Shown here: in pieces, positions 20,796 to 21,519 of the stretch
Layout of the letters: the number at the start of each line of letters is the position of its first letter
How positions within the stretch are numbered: the first letter of the stretch is position 1
Origin: a virus
Length of the DNA stretch: 21,519 bases
Virus record (IMG/VR): IMGVR_UViG_3300032286_000276
Location: 1 to 21,519 of that record
Reading direction: 5' to 3' (one strand)
Program-made: the position numbers and the translations under genes
Notes under the pieces: model-generated
The model's database searches: none
Told to the model about the DNA's origin: nothing
What the model saw: only the letters and a program-made list of their open reading frames with translations

Positions 20796-21058
20796 TGGAC
20801 AATTGCATAACGTGCAAGTTCGCACCGGTTAAGACGGGCGGCTACTTCATGTGCCACCGCTTCCCGCAGTCGCAGCGTGTGACACGGGATTATTGGTGTG
20901 GAGAGTGGAGTGCTGAAGCAGCCAAGGAGACCATCAATGCAAATCATCAAGGATCTACCCGCAAGCGAGTATCACAAAATCAGGGCGCTGAGCGCGTCGT
21001 CAGCGAAAGTGTTGCTGCGGAGCCCGCTGCATTACCTAGCATCTCTGAGCAGCCCTAA
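20795..21058 (+). CDS. Small zinc-ribbon-like protein with long overlap into the nuclease gene
   Basis: An 87-residue protein starting one base before the end of the previous stop, after GGAGGAG. Residues 4-38 hold Cys4-x2-Cys7, Cys20 and Cys35 in the order of a small zinc-binding domain that recurs in phage early regions, ending in WCGEW. From residue 48 on, the sequence (Gln, Ser, Glu, Ala-rich) reads through the first 122 bases of the nuclease gene in another frame and has no domain-like character. The functional part is likely limited to the first 45 residues. Confidence 0.7.
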   Translation: MDNCITCKFAPVKTGGYFMCHRFPQSQRVTRDYWCGEWSAEAAKETINANHQGSTRKRVSQNQGAERVVSESVAAEPAALPSISEQP

Positions 21059-21519
21059 AGAGCCGTCGGCAGCGATGCGGCTCGGGACGCTGTGCCACAC
21101 GCTGGTGTTCGAACCGCATAAATTCGAAGAAGAGTTCGCCGTAGCGCCTCGCGTGGACAAGCGCACGAAGTTCGGCAAGGAAGCCCTCGCCAACTTCGAG
21201 GAGGAGCACGAGGGAAAGCTGGTCATCGATGAGTTTCAGTACGAGAAGGCGAAAGCGATTGCTGCGGCTGCTCTCAATCACCCGATGGTGATGGAGTACA
21301 TGGTCGGCGGAAGCGCGGAAGCCACGATGCTGTGGGAGCAGTATGGTGTCCCGTGCAAGGCTCGCGTGGATTATCTGTGCGGGGACGTGATGTTCGACCT
21401 GAAGACGTGCCAGGATGCTACGCCCGGCGGCTTCTCTAGGCAGATCGGCACGTTTCAGTATCACATCCAAGCTGCGCACTACGCGAACGGCTACGAGGCG
21501 ATCACGGGCAGGCCGCTCA
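20937..21519 (+). CDS. RecE/exonuclease VIII-like PD-(D/E)XK nuclease, N-terminal part (3' end outside window)
   Basis: The first 194 codons of a nuclease that runs off the window. AAGGAG sits seven bases before its ATG. The start SASSAKVLLRSPLHYL and the G50-T-L-C-H54 element match the PDDEXK-like domain of exodeoxyribonuclease VIII (DUF3799). The catalytic core shows Asp145 (in KARVDYL), Asp154-x-Lys156 (in VMFDLKTC) and the late Gln174 to Tyr182 helix (QYHIQAAHY). Such 5'-3' double-strand exonucleases work with a single-strand annealing protein in phage recombination and replication; that partner would be expected further downstream. It overlaps the zinc-ribbon gene by 122 bases in a different frame. 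Confidence 0.88.
   Translation, partial: MQIIKDLPASEYHKIRALSASSAKVLLRSPLHYLASLSSPKEPSAAMRLGTLCHTLVFEPHKFEEEFAVAPRVDKRTKFGKEALANFEEEHEGKLVIDEFQYEKAKAIAAAALNHPMVMEYMVGGSAEATMLWEQYGVPCKARVDYLCGDVMFDLKTCQDATPGGFSRQIGTFQYHIQAAHYANGYEAITGRPL

Noticed and set aside
1-21519. tRNA genes, CRISPR arrays, insertion sequences, toxin-antitoxin pairs
   Set aside because: No cloverleaf, no regularly spaced repeats, no transposase-like frame and no recognisable toxin or antitoxin were found. The few intergenic gaps are too short for most of these.

Overview
The window is a temperate, tailed phage (or prophage) segment of the podovirus-like, SU10/P22-type architecture. Codon use is GC-rich. The host is probably an alphaproteobacterium: this is inferred from a GapR (DUF2312) homologue, a DUF6378 protein and the style of the Rz1-like lipoprotein. 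No tRNA, CRISPR array or insertion sequence was seen. Genes are packed almost without gaps, mostly with TGATG/ATGA start-stop overlaps, which points to translationally coupled operons.

Positions 1-16362, all on the + strand, are the late module. In order: C-terminal part of the portal protein, a small ORF, scaffold, SU10-family major capsid protein followed by a strong intrinsic terminator, a small protein, the head-tail adaptor, a repeat-containing tail fibre protein, a glycine-rich tip/adhesin-like protein, and a lysis cassette (T7-lysozyme-like amidase with a membrane tail, overlapping Rz/Rz1-type spanins, holin-like XhlA-type protein). Then come the large tail nozzle/DNA-stabilisation protein, two small proteins, and a block of internal-virion (ejection) proteins that includes a virion transglycosylase. 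Within this block lies a PP-loop/PAPS-reductase-like gene with an APS-reductase-type four-cysteine iron-sulfur motif but no C-terminal catalytic cysteine. It is the most unexpected gene of the late module.

Positions 16359-17249 (- strand) encode a tyrosine recombinase. It converges on the last ejection gene so tightly that the two stop codons share one CTAG. A short intergenic region, 17250-17331, holds a divergent control region with a plausible rightward promoter and an inverted repeat.

Positions 17332-21519 (+ strand) are the early/accessory module: a short unknown protein, a DUF6378 protein, GapR, an FkbM-type methyltransferase, a secreted lytic transglycosylase, a small protein ending in a DnaA-domain-IV-like DNA-binding region, small cysteine-rich (zinc-binding) proteins, two unknown proteins, and the N-terminal part of a RecE/exonuclease-VIII-like PD-(D/E)XK nuclease that runs off the end. 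GapR, the DnaA-like domain and the RecE-like nuclease suggest replication and recombination. The methyltransferase and the secreted transglycosylase look like cargo that could alter the host envelope or surface. No lysogeny repressor and no proven attP site is visible, so control of lysogeny must be encoded partly elsewhere.
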